Shown here: in pieces, positions 50,331-58,137 of the stretch
Layout of the letters: the number at the start of each line of letters is the position of its first letter
How positions within the stretch are numbered: the first letter of the stretch is position 1
From: Planotetraspora phitsanulokensis
GTDB taxonomy: Bacteria; Actinomycetota; Actinomycetes; Streptosporangiales; Streptosporangiaceae
NCBI RefSeq assembly: GCF_016863295.1
Contig: NZ_BOOP01000022.1
Span: 1-64,000, forward strand
Direction: 5' to 3'
Length of the DNA stretch: 64,000 nt
Made by a program: the position numbers and the translations under genes
The notes under the pieces: generated by a model
What the model was told of the DNA's origin: nothing
The model's database searches: none
Seen by the model: the letters and a program-made list of their open reading frames with translations, nothing else

Positions 50331-50822
50331 TCAGCGGCCCTTCTTCTTCACCGATGCCTTGACGATCCGGGCACGGACCTGCGGACGGGTGACGCTCCAG
50401 GCGACGCCGAGCAGCAGCAACCCCTGCACGGCCTGCTCCACACGGGCCCACATCGGGTACGGGCCGGGCAGCAGGACCAGGGCGGCGATGCCGATCGGAC
50501 CGACCACCGACACCCACAGCATGCGCAACCACGCCGAGCGGGCGCCGTCACGCATCCTGGCCGCCCAGCGCAGCGACATCAGCGCCAGCAACAGCACCCC
50601 GGCCGCCCGGATCCACACCACCGGGTCGAGACCGTCGCGGAACAGGAACGCCAGACCGAGAAAGGCCACACTGAGACCGACGTTGGCCCGGAGCAGCGTG
50701 AAGGTCCACCGCGTCGGGGCATCAATGACAAGCGGGACAGGGCTGACGAAGACGTCGGCCCCGGCGGGACCAGCGGTGACGGAGGCGGGAACGGCAGCGG
50801 GAGCGGTCTGCTGAGCGGTCAT
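50331..50822 (-). CDS. Four-TM hypothetical protein
   Basis: A 163-residue membrane protein. After a 35-residue Ala/Pro-rich start, segments lie at about 43-62 (TFTLLRANVGLSVAFLGLAF), 70-88, 98-118 (WVSVVGPIGIAALVLLPG) and 125-145. It ends with a basic KKKGR tail. Divergent from the kinase operon of the same array unit. Unknown function. Confidence 0.7.
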   Translation of the reverse strand: MTAQQTAPAAVPASVTAGPAGADVFVSPVPLVIDAPTRWTFTLLRANVGLSVAFLGLAFLFRDGLDPVVWIRAAGVLLLALMSLRWAARMRDGARSAWLRMLWVSVVGPIGIAALVLLPGPYPMWARVEQAVQGLLLLGVAWSVTRPQVRARIVKASVKKKGR

Positions 50823-50991
50823 CGTCCTGAACCTTTCGCGGTGTGTTGCGGTGATGTGGACGACGCTACGGATCAGGCATCGGCTGCCGGTATCCCGTTA
50901 GCCACCGTCCCGGGTGGGGCTGGACCCACTTGATCGCGGGGCCCAGGTGGGTACGGTCGCCTCCGCGCGGGACGGCACACTTGGGGCTGTG

Positions 50992-52323
50992 GTGAACATC
51001 TGGGCCCCGGCCCGCGCGCACGGCGTGGCACTGATCCGCGGTCTGCTGCTCGCGGGTCTGAAGCCGGTGGCGGCCCTGGTAGCCCTGCTCCCGGTTCTCG
51101 TCGTCGCCGACGGCTACGCCGGCGTGGTGTCCCTGACGCTGCTGATGATGTTCGTCCTCGGCCGCCGGCTCGCCGGGCTGAGCCGTAGGCTGGCCGGTCG
51201 TTGGGGCGGCATCGAGATCCCGGGCCCTTACCTGCTCCGCCCGGCCCTCCAGCAGGTCGAGCACGGGTGGTACTGGACCGGCTACGACTACCACCACTCG
51301 CGCTGGGTGGCCAAGGCCTCGCTCTACACGAACTGGTTCTTCCGCGACCCCGCGACCTGGCGCGACCTGCTCTGGCTGCTGGTCGATCCGGTGGTCGGCG
51401 GCGTGTTCGCGCTGGCGCCCGCCGCGCTGGTCACGTACGGGCTGGCGAGCGCGGTGCTGCCGTGGCTCCCATCGGAGGGCGTCACCCTGCCGGAGCTGGC
51501 GAGATACGGCGTCATCCACGGCGGCTCCACCACCACGGCTCTGCTCGCCACGCTGGTCGGGGCGGCCACCGTGCTCTTAGGGGTCGCCGTGGCGCCCTCG
51601 GCCGTGCGCGCGCACGCGCGCTGGACCCACGCTCTGCTGGCCCCCACCAGACAGGCGTGGCTCGCCCGCCGCGTCGAGCGCCTCACCGAGACCCGTACCG
51701 ACGCGATCAACGCGCAGGCCGCCGAGCTGCGCCGGATCGAGCGCGACCTGCACGACGGCGCCCAGGCCAGGCTGGTGGCGATCGGCATGACGCTCGGCGC
51801 GGCCGAACAGTTGCTGCGCACCGACCCCGCAGCCGTCGCCCCGCTCCTCGTGGAGGCCCGCGAGAGTTCGGCCGCCGCGCTGCGTGAGCTGCGTGACCTG
51901 GTGCACGGCATCTACCCGCCGGTGCTGGCCGAACGCGGCCTCGGCGACGCGCTGCGCCTGATGGCCCTGGAGAACCCGCTGGACGTAACCGTGCAGGCGG
52001 ATCTGTCCGGCAGACCGGAGCCGCCGCTCGAGTCCGCCGCCTACTTCGCGGTGTCCGAGGCGCTCACCAACGCGGTCCGGCACGCCTCCGCTCGTCACGC
52101 GCAGGTGGAGATACGGCACGACGGCAAGTTGCTGCGCATCGTCGTGCGCGACGACGGCCAGGGCGGCGCCGACCCCTCGCGCGGCTCGGGCCTGCGGGGG
52201 CTGCAGCGCAGGCTCAGCGTCTTCGACGGTAACGTGATCGTGGACAGCCCCCGTGGCGGTCCCACCGAACTGACGATGGAGATCCCGTGCGCGTTGTCCT
52301 CGCCGAGGACCTCTACCTCCTGA
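50992..52323 (+). CDS. Sensor histidine kinase, paralogue of 21614-22873
   Basis: A 443-residue kinase with the same plan as the copy at 21.6 kb: two membrane segments, a Trp/Tyr-rich loop (GWYWTGYDYHHSRWVAK, WFFRDPATWRDL), two more segments, then IERDLHDGAQARLVAIG (phospho-acceptor H) and an ATPase ending in GSGLRGLQRRLSVFDG. GTG 50992 is used. It overlaps its regulator by 37 nt. Confidence 0.92.
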   Translation: MNIWAPARAHGVALIRGLLLAGLKPVAALVALLPVLVVADGYAGVVSLTLLMMFVLGRRLAGLSRRLAGRWGGIEIPGPYLLRPALQQVEHGWYWTGYDYHHSRWVAKASLYTNWFFRDPATWRDLLWLLVDPVVGGVFALAPAALVTYGLASAVLPWLPSEGVTLPELARYGVIHGGSTTTALLATLVGAATVLLGVAVAPSAVRAHARWTHALLAPTRQAWLARRVERLTETRTDAINAQAAELRRIERDLHDGAQARLVAIGMTLGAAEQLLRTDPAAVAPLLVEARESSAAALRELRDLVHGIYPPVLAERGLGDALRLMALENPLDVTVQADLSGRPEPPLESAAYFAVSEALTNAVRHASARHAQVEIRHDGKLLRIVVRDDGQGGADPSRGSGLRGLQRRLSVFDGNVIVDSPRGGPTELTMEIPCALSSPRTSTS

Positions 52324-52964
52324 GAGACGGGCTGTCCCGGCTCCTGCAGGCCCACGGCCTCGAGGTCGTCGCGGCCGTGGAGAGCGGCCCCGAGCTCACC
52401 GACGCCCTGGCCGAGCACCGCCCCGACGTGGCCGTGGTTGACGTGCGGCTGCCGCCCACCTTCACCGATGAGGGACTGCGAGTCGCGCTGGAAGCCCGCC
52501 GGGAGATGCCCGGCCTGCCGGTGCTGGTGCTCTCGCAGTACGTCCAGCAGCTCTACGCCCGCGAACTGCTCGCCGACGGCACGGGCGGGGTCGGCTACCT
52601 GCTCAAAGACCGTGTCTTCAACGCCGAGCAGTTCGTCGACGCGGTGCGGCGTGTCGCCGCCGGGGGCACCGCCATGGACCCCGAGGTGATCTCGCAACTG
52701 CTGGCCGGCACGGGGCGCGAGAGCACACTGAGCCGCCTGAACCCGCGCGAGCTCGACGTGCTGGCCCTGATGGCCGAGGGCTATTCCAATGCCACCATCG
52801 CCCAACAACTCTTCCTCAGCGAAGGCTCGGTGAGCAAGTACACCACCACGATCTTCGCCAAGCTCGACCTCGCTTCCTCAAACGACACCAACCGACGGGT
52901 GCTGGCCGTCCTCGCCTACCTCAACGGCATCGGACCCGGCGATGTGCGCATCACCTCCGACTGA
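52287..52964 (+). CDS. LuxR/NarL-type response regulator, paralogue of 22858-23505
   Basis: A 225-residue regulator: E7-D8, phospho-acceptor D52 in VVDVRLPP, K in YLLKDR, and a LuxR HTH (NPRELDVLALMAEGYSNATI, SEGSVSKYTTTIFAKLDL). The start lies well inside the kinase gene, as in the paralogous pair. It belongs to the first unit of the tRNA array. Confidence 0.92.
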   Translation: MRVVLAEDLYLLRDGLSRLLQAHGLEVVAAVESGPELTDALAEHRPDVAVVDVRLPPTFTDEGLRVALEARREMPGLPVLVLSQYVQQLYARELLADGTGGVGYLLKDRVFNAEQFVDAVRRVAAGGTAMDPEVISQLLAGTGRESTLSRLNPRELDVLALMAEGYSNATIAQQLFLSEGSVSKYTTTIFAKLDLASSNDTNRRVLAVLAYLNGIGPGDVRITSD

Positions 52965-53132
52965 GGTGGCTACCGGTCCGGAGCGGGATCGAGGCAATGG
53001 TGATGCACATCTCGGCCGCTGCCCCATCCCGAACGATGCGGCACCCACGGCCAGCGAAACAGCCGGACCGTTTGTGCCTTGGCTCTACGGCTCCACCGCA
53101 CCTGAAAGCGGCAGGAAGTCCGAATGAAGATC

Positions 53133-53171
53133 AAAGCCCAGGTCAGTGGATACAACCCTGACCTGGGCTTT
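53133..53171. terminator. Array hairpin with lost tRNA half
   Basis: AAAGCCCAGGTCAG and CTGACCTGGGCTTT form a perfect 14-bp stem with T-run. As at the other boundaries it is followed by TTCG-ATG-GTGGAG, but the match to tRNA-Ala ends after GGAG. It terminates the kinase operon and probably marks a former unit junction. Confidence 0.85.
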
Positions 53172-53251
53172 CGAATGTGTGGAGTGCTCCTCGAATTAAC
53201 CCGAGGCCCGGCGCGTCATCAGACGAACCAGGCCTGCGGGGACGGGCGGCC

Positions 53252-55162
53252 TCACTTGGTGAAGGTGAAGTACTTCCAGGAGCTGTACGTGGTCGCGTTC
53301 ACGGTGTCCCCGGAGGAGGCGTTGATGTAGCCCGACCGAATGCGCATCAAGTAGCCGACCTGATGCGTGCCGGTCAGTTGCACCACCGACTTGCCCTTGG
53401 AGCTGAGCGTGAAGTACTGGGATCCCGACGACCGCCAGGCGCCCTTGTAGTACACCTGCAGCTGCAGCCTCTGCGAGCGGCCGGGATAGGCCGTCATCGT
53501 GGTCGTGAAGAGCGGGTTGGTCTTCTTCCGGAAGTAGTACCTGACCTGCCCGCGGACCGTGGCCTTACTGTAGTAGCGGCTGAGGCTCAGCGACACCTTG
53601 ACCTTCGTACCCACCGAGCTCTTCGCCGCCTTCGAGGCGGTCCGAGAGTCACCGGAGTAACTCGCGGACACGACGGTGTCGCGCGCAAGCGTCAGGGTGA
53701 CCGACAGATTGCCCTTGCTGTCGACCCTGCCGGTCTTGACGAGGTACTTGGCCTTGTTGTCGCCCGCGGTGTCCGCGTAGAGCGACAGCGTCCGGTTCTT
53801 GTACGTCTTGCCGAGGTGGGCGGTGAACTTCACCTTGCTGCCGTACGCGTAGACGCCGCCGTTCCTGTTCACCGTCAGGCTGGTGGCGTCCCGGGAGACG
53901 TCGACGGTGTCGGAGGCGGAGATGGCCGAGTGGGTGGCGTCGCCCGCGTACCTGACGGTGTACTTCACCTTTCCGCCGGCCAGCGGGATGTCGGTGAAGC
54001 TGTAGACGCCGCCCGCCCGCACGGTGACGGAAGGCAGCGCCTTGCCGTTCGGCGACTCAAGGTCGGTGCGGGTGACCTGAAGCGGGACACCGTTCGGCAG
54101 CGGCACGGTCGACGACAGCTTGCCCGTCACGGTGAGCGACTTTGCGCGAGAGGCCTTCGCAGGGGCGTTCACCGTCAGGATCGGGACGTTCGTGGTCGGC
54201 TGGGTGAGCGCCTGAAGGCTGTAGCCGCCGCTCGTCCCCACGAGGGCGAAGAGGCGTGAGGAGTCCGGGGCCCACGTCAGGGCGGACGTGGCGAGGGTGT
54301 AGGTGCGGACCGGCTGGGGGGCGTTGGGCCGGTAGACCGCCACCTCCCCGCCTCTTATCTGGGCGACGAGCCCGTTCGCGGCGATGTCGGCGCGCTGGCC
54401 GGAGGGGTAGGATCCGGCGGCGGTGAACTTCCCGGCTGCAAAGGCGTTCCGCTGTGTGCCATTGACCAGCACCTGCGAGACGCCGGGCACCAGGTCGATA
54501 TCGGAGATTCCGTCGTTCAGTGTGTAGTCGCCCTGGTGCCAGGCGACCAGTTGCGGGGTTGCGCCGGAGACGTCGACGACGGCCATCGAATCCGTGGTCA
54601 GACCGGTCTCGCCGATGGCCAGTAGCCCCGGAGCGGATGGGTCGGTGTCAAGGAGCGCCGGGCCCCAGACGCCCTGGAACTGGCTGAGCGTCACCGGGTC
54701 GGTCCCGCTCGCCGGGTCCACCGCGCCCAGGTTGCCGTCCCACTGGTCGCCGTACGTGAACCAGACCTTGCCGCCGGCGACGGCGACGTAGCGCGGGCCC
54801 CTGTTTGTGGCGACGGCGTAGCGGCGCTTGACGTTGAGCGTGGCAGCATCGAGGGCCACGATCTCGTGGCTGCCCTCCGCGGCCGCGTACAGGGTGGCGC
54901 CGTCGTCGGACAGCGCCAAACCGGAGACCCCGCTGACGCCGCTCACCGTGTCGACGAGGGCGCCGCTGTAGTCGGCGGCGAGGACCTTCCCGCCCGAGCG
55001 GTCGCCGACGAACACCCGCTTCAGGGCGCCGTCCGCGACGATGCCGCCGGGCGAGGCGACGAGGGAGGAGGCCGAGGCGGACCCGGCCCCCGCGACGCTC
55101 AGGACCGTCGAGCCGAGGAGGACCGCGAGCACTGTCGCGGTCGGAATGCTGCGCGTGTGCAC
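53252..55162 (-). CDS. Secreted propeller protein with Ig-like repeats
   Basis: A 636-residue exported protein. The signal segment is PTATVLAVLLGSTVLSVAGA. Residues 25-330 read as propeller blades (RVFVGDRSGGKVLAADYSGA; GATLYAAAEGSHEIVALDAA). Then come two Ig-like repeats (PAKASRAKSLTVTGKLSS; YTVRYAGDATHSAISASDTV) and a basic C-terminal module ending in SSWKYFTFTK. GTG 55162 is taken; GTG 55180 is possible. It is the main cargo of the second unit. Confidence 0.8.
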   Translation of the reverse strand: MHTRSIPTATVLAVLLGSTVLSVAGAGSASASSLVASPGGIVADGALKRVFVGDRSGGKVLAADYSGALVDTVSGVSGVSGLALSDDGATLYAAAEGSHEIVALDAATLNVKRRYAVATNRGPRYVAVAGGKVWFTYGDQWDGNLGAVDPASGTDPVTLSQFQGVWGPALLDTDPSAPGLLAIGETGLTTDSMAVVDVSGATPQLVAWHQGDYTLNDGISDIDLVPGVSQVLVNGTQRNAFAAGKFTAAGSYPSGQRADIAANGLVAQIRGGEVAVYRPNAPQPVRTYTLATSALTWAPDSSRLFALVGTSGGYSLQALTQPTTNVPILTVNAPAKASRAKSLTVTGKLSSTVPLPNGVPLQVTRTDLESPNGKALPSVTVRAGGVYSFTDIPLAGGKVKYTVRYAGDATHSAISASDTVDVSRDATSLTVNRNGGVYAYGSKVKFTAHLGKTYKNRTLSLYADTAGDNKAKYLVKTGRVDSKGNLSVTLTLARDTVVSASYSGDSRTASKAAKSSVGTKVKVSLSLSRYYSKATVRGQVRYYFRKKTNPLFTTTMTAYPGRSQRLQLQVYYKGAWRSSGSQYFTLSSKGKSVVQLTGTHQVGYLMRIRSGYINASSGDTVNATTYSSWKYFTFTK

Positions 55163-55180
55163 AGTGTCTGTTACCCCCAC

Positions 55181-55570
55181 GAGGAAACCCGGTGGCTGAC
55201 CGGGAGCTGAGAGCACCGCGCGATGCCCGGACGTGACCTCCGACAAGCGGTGAGGCGCCGGGGCGCGGTTGGTATTGGGGAGCGTATGGCATGGAAGTAA
55301 CAAATGATGATCAAAGGGGCAGGAGTAGTCGCGGCACCTGATGCGTATTTACGGTTCTAGATGGCGAAGTGGGATCCCCCACGATTGGTGCTGAGGAAAT
55401 GCGCCTGCGGCGTACCGATATGGGTGTCCCTACGCTCTCCGAGTTCGATAAGTCACGGATTAACCGGCAGCCGGTCCGGCCGGGGGAAATCCGCTCGACA
55501 GGCAAGCCACAGTGCACTGTGATAGCCCAGCCGCCCGCCACACGGCGCGGGCCGATCGCAGGAGTTGCTC
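55181..55570. other. Gene-free stretch
   Basis: No convincing gene. An open frame from 55369 continues into the phosphotransferase region in another frame and shows no known family. AT content is higher than the neighbourhood, fitting promoters for both divergent genes. Confidence 0.4.
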
Positions 55571-56470
55571 TTGGCAACCGTGAGAACCGCGGACACCCGC
55601 CCCACGATCAATGCCGCACTGGTCAGGAGGCTGGTCGATACGCAGTTCCCACAGTGGGCCGCGTTGCCTCTGGAGCTGCTCGATCCGGCGGGCTCGGACC
55701 ATGTGATCTATCGGCTGGGCGAGCAACTGTCCGTCCGGCTGCCCCGCCACGCCGGCGCCATCGGACAGGCCGAGAAGGAACTTGAGTGGCTGCCCCGGCT
55801 TGCCCCGCGACTGCCCCTGGCCATCCCGGTACCGGTGTGAGTGGGTGAGCCCGACTTCGGCTATCCGTGGCGGTGGGCGGTGTCCCGCTGGCTGGAGGGC
55901 GAGGTGGCGACTGTCGAGGCACTGGCCGACTCGTCCGCGGCCGCCGTTCAACTGGCGGAATTCCTAGCCGCCCTTCAGCAGTTCAGGTCCGAGGACGTTC
56001 GGGGCATGGAGGCCCGCGAGGGCCTCGCCGACCAGCCGTTGGCGGGCCGGGATCGCGCGACGCGGGCCGCCATCGCACAGGCCGACGGCGTGTTCGACAC
56101 CACCGCCATGACCGAACTGTGGAACGCGGCCGTGAGCGCCCCCGGATGGGATCGCCCTCCGGTCTGGTTCCACGGCGACTTCCACACGGGCAATCTGCTG
56201 ACCGTCGACGGCCGTCTCAGCGCGGTCATCGACTTCGGCGGGCTTGGCATCGGCGATCCGGCCTGTGATCTGACCATCGCTTTCACCCTGATGTCGGCCG
56301 ACAGCCGGGCCACCTTTCGCGCCACGCTCGATGTAGACGACGCCACCTGGACCCGGGGTCGCGGCTGGGCCCTTGCCACCGGCCTGAACGCCTACACCGC
56401 CTATGCCGCCGTCAACCCGAGGGTCGCCGCGCAGACCACCCGTCAGATCACCGAGGCCCTCATCGGCTAG
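55571..56470 (+). pseudogene. Aminoglycoside phosphotransferase-like gene with an in-frame TGA
   Basis: An APH-fold protein of about 299 codons. The N-lobe (HVIYRLGEQLSVRLPRHAGA) ends in IPVPV, then TGA (55838-55840), then in the same frame GEPDFGYPWRWAVSRWLEGE. The catalytic WFHGDFHTGNLL and VIDFGGLGIGDPACD blocks are intact. The next codon after the stop is GTG, so the second half might restart. A CGA to TGA change would explain it. Confidence 0.8.
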
Positions 56471-56773
56471 ATGAGACTTCGGTGGAAAGCGGAGCCGCAG
56501 CAGACAAAGATCGTAGGAGCGGTGTCCGAAGTGACACTGGACGCAGCCGGCCTTTCCCACACCCTTCACGTTCTCGAGGGAATCGCCGCAGAAGGAAAGA
56601 GATTGGGTCGAACAGCAAGACAAACGCACGGGCAACCTCTTGACCGTCTTGAAGGAGCCCGAATAACGCCGTTGATTTGCAGGAGGCCATAGTCGCTGGG
56701 CGCCTGCCAGAGCCCCAGGACGATCCCGCGATGGCAACCTCAAGCCGCTCCTCCTCCCACAGAAACCACCTCC
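56471..56773. other. Gene-free stretch
   Basis: Between the phosphotransferase stop and the antitoxin operator I see no convincing gene; a 73-codon frame from 56471 has no recognisable features. Base composition is less GC-rich than the surroundings. Confidence 0.35.
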
Positions 56774-56790
56774 GTGCTACGTCGTAGCAC
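56774..56790. promoter_or_regulatory. Antitoxin operator
   Basis: GTGCTACGTCGTAGCAC is a perfect inverted repeat around one base, and a further TAGCAC follows at 56795. It lies 30 bp before the antitoxin start, the place where Phd-type antitoxins repress their operons. Confidence 0.75.
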
Positions 56791-56819
56791 TTGATAGCAC
56801 TCGGTTGTACTTTTGAGGA

Positions 56820-57140
56820 GTGAGTGCTCCCGAACCCGACCCCTCGCACCAGATCTCACAGCGTGATCTACGCAACCGGTCAGCCGAGATCATGGACGGT
56901 TTAGAGCGGGGAGAGCGATATGCCGTAACGCGCAACGGCCACCACATCGGCGACCTGGTCCCCCTCCGTCGTCGGCGCCGTGCCGTCTCTCGGGCAGAGT
57001 TCGCCGCTGTTTCCCGAGGGATGCCTCTGCTGGACGACCGGAAGTACCGCGAAGACATGGATCATCACGTCAACGACGATCTCTACGACCCCTACGACCG
57101 CGCCTACGGCAGAGGCGCGTTCGCGCAGGACGAGGAATGA
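56820..57140 (+). CDS. Phd/YefM-type antitoxin
   Basis: A 106-residue protein. HQISQRDLRNRSAEIMDGLE and RGERYAVTRNGHHIGDLVPL are the Phd/YefM N-terminal DNA-binding fold; the C-terminal half (YREDMDHHVNDDLYDPYDRA) is the acidic toxin-binding tail. Its stop overlaps the toxin start by 4 nt (ATGA). The toxin is broken, so this antitoxin may persist alone. Confidence 0.85.
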   Translation: MSAPEPDPSHQISQRDLRNRSAEIMDGLERGERYAVTRNGHHIGDLVPLRRRRRAVSRAEFAAVSRGMPLLDDRKYREDMDHHVNDDLYDPYDRAYGRGAFAQDEE

Positions 57141-57546
57141 CCTACCCTCAAGGACTGCTCGACACCAACATCCTCATCCTGCGGGCGGGAATCGACCCGA
57201 CGAGCTGCCCGGCGAGATGATGATCAGCGCCATCACCACCGCCGAACTGTCTGGCGGCGTGTTGGTAGCGTCCGGCCCACAGGAGCTAGCCCAGCGAATG
57301 AAGATCCTTCAGACCGTTGAGGCCGAGTTCGATCCCCTGCCCATTGACGACACCGCCGCACGCGAGTATGGCCAGCTCTGGACCGCTGTCATCGCCTTGG
57401 GTCGCAAACCTCGTCCCCGAACAGCAGACTTGATGATCGCTTGCGTGGCCATCGCCAACCGGCTGCCTCTTTATACCTGCAACCCCAAGGACTTCAAGGG
57501 TCTCGACCACCTGCTCGCAGTGGTCCCCGTCACCCGCCCACGATGA
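57137..57546 (+). pseudogene. PIN-domain toxin (VapC-like), frameshifted
   Basis: ATG 57137 gives MTYPQGLLDTNILILRAG with the first catalytic Asp, then a frameshift near 57198 (one base missing between GACCC and GACGAG). The other frame continues with ELPGEMMISAITTAELSGG, and the later acidic residues in RTADLMIACVAIAN and the NPKDFKGL end. All PIN motifs exist but in two frames. Confidence 0.8.
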
Positions 57547-57635
57547 GGCATCACGCACCAGACTCTGCCCCTGACCGACGACGGCGACTCGACATGCTGA
57601 TCAAGCACGCACGGCGACAGGGCCGAAAAAAGATC

Positions 57636-57674
57636 AAAGCCCAGGTCGGTGGACACAATCCTGACCTGGGCTTT
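57636..57674. terminator. Array hairpin, unit 2/3 boundary
   Basis: AAAGCCCAGGTC and GACCTGGGCTTT pair perfectly; the flanks ATC and CG are the same as in the other copies. Directly followed by the tRNA-Ala half at 57683. Confidence 0.85.
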
Positions 57675-57682
57675 CGTACGGG

Positions 57683-57724
57683 TGGAGCCTAGGAGATTCG
57701 AACTCCTGACATCCTGCGTGCAAA
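57683..57724 (-). repeat. tRNA-Ala 3' half, copy 2
   Basis: Forty-one of 42 bases equal the tRNA-Ala 3' half (one change, GCTTGC to GCGTGC, in the anticodon stem). After it follows the common unit left end (57725-57840). Confidence 0.9.
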
Positions 57725-57840
57725 TCGGTCTGCTCTTCGGGGGAAACGGCCGCGACCTGGGCGACAACCAGTCCACGAGTGACCGTGAGTGCCCCCTGTC
57801 GACCGCCCTTAATGGCACGCTAATGGCACGGCGATCACGC
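57725..57840. repeat. Common unit left end, copy 2
   Basis: Same order of blocks as at 50169-50262, here with the doubled TAATGGCACG (CCCTTAATGGCACGCTAATG then GCACGG). The similarity to copy 3 goes on for about 80 more bases (GATCACGCTCACGACCTGCG, TCCTCGTAGCTG). Confidence 0.8.
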
Positions 57841-58074
57841 TCACGACCTGCGGCGAGATGTCTCGAGCGGTCCGTCCCCTGGCCTGCCCCCGCCTCCTCG
57901 TAGCTGTTGCCACCCGGCTTGGAGCTCCCCGCGAAAGCCTGCGCGAACACCTCGCGGCGACGAATTCACCGTCACTGCGCTACAAAACCGACGATTGGTC
58001 GTAACTCGCCTACACGTCATGTAAACCGCATATCGGTCCTAGGCGTGATAGATCATGGGTGGACGGCCGGTCCA

Positions 58075-58137
58075 GTGACGACGAGGACGAACCGCAGCGA
58101 ACACCCATGGCTGCGTCGATCATGAGGGGCATATCGC
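58075..58137 (+). promoter_or_regulatory. Leader shared with the first RCC1 gene
   Basis: Counterpart of 26359-26421: GACGACGAGG, AACCGCAGCGAACAC and CGATCATGAGG before the ATG. Conservation of untranslated bases between two paralogues 32 kb apart suggests a shared control site or a recent copy. Confidence 0.6.

Noticed and set aside
50080-50532. Open frame containing CKQDVRSSNLLGST, repeated in frames at 57471-57950, 60105-60413 and 60694-61524
   Set aside because: This peptide is the translation of the tRNA-Ala 3' half; the frames are artefacts of the repeated attachment core and not proteins.
55369-55785. 138-codon frame before the phosphotransferase
   Set aside because: Runs through the phosphotransferase N-lobe in another frame and has no recognisable features.
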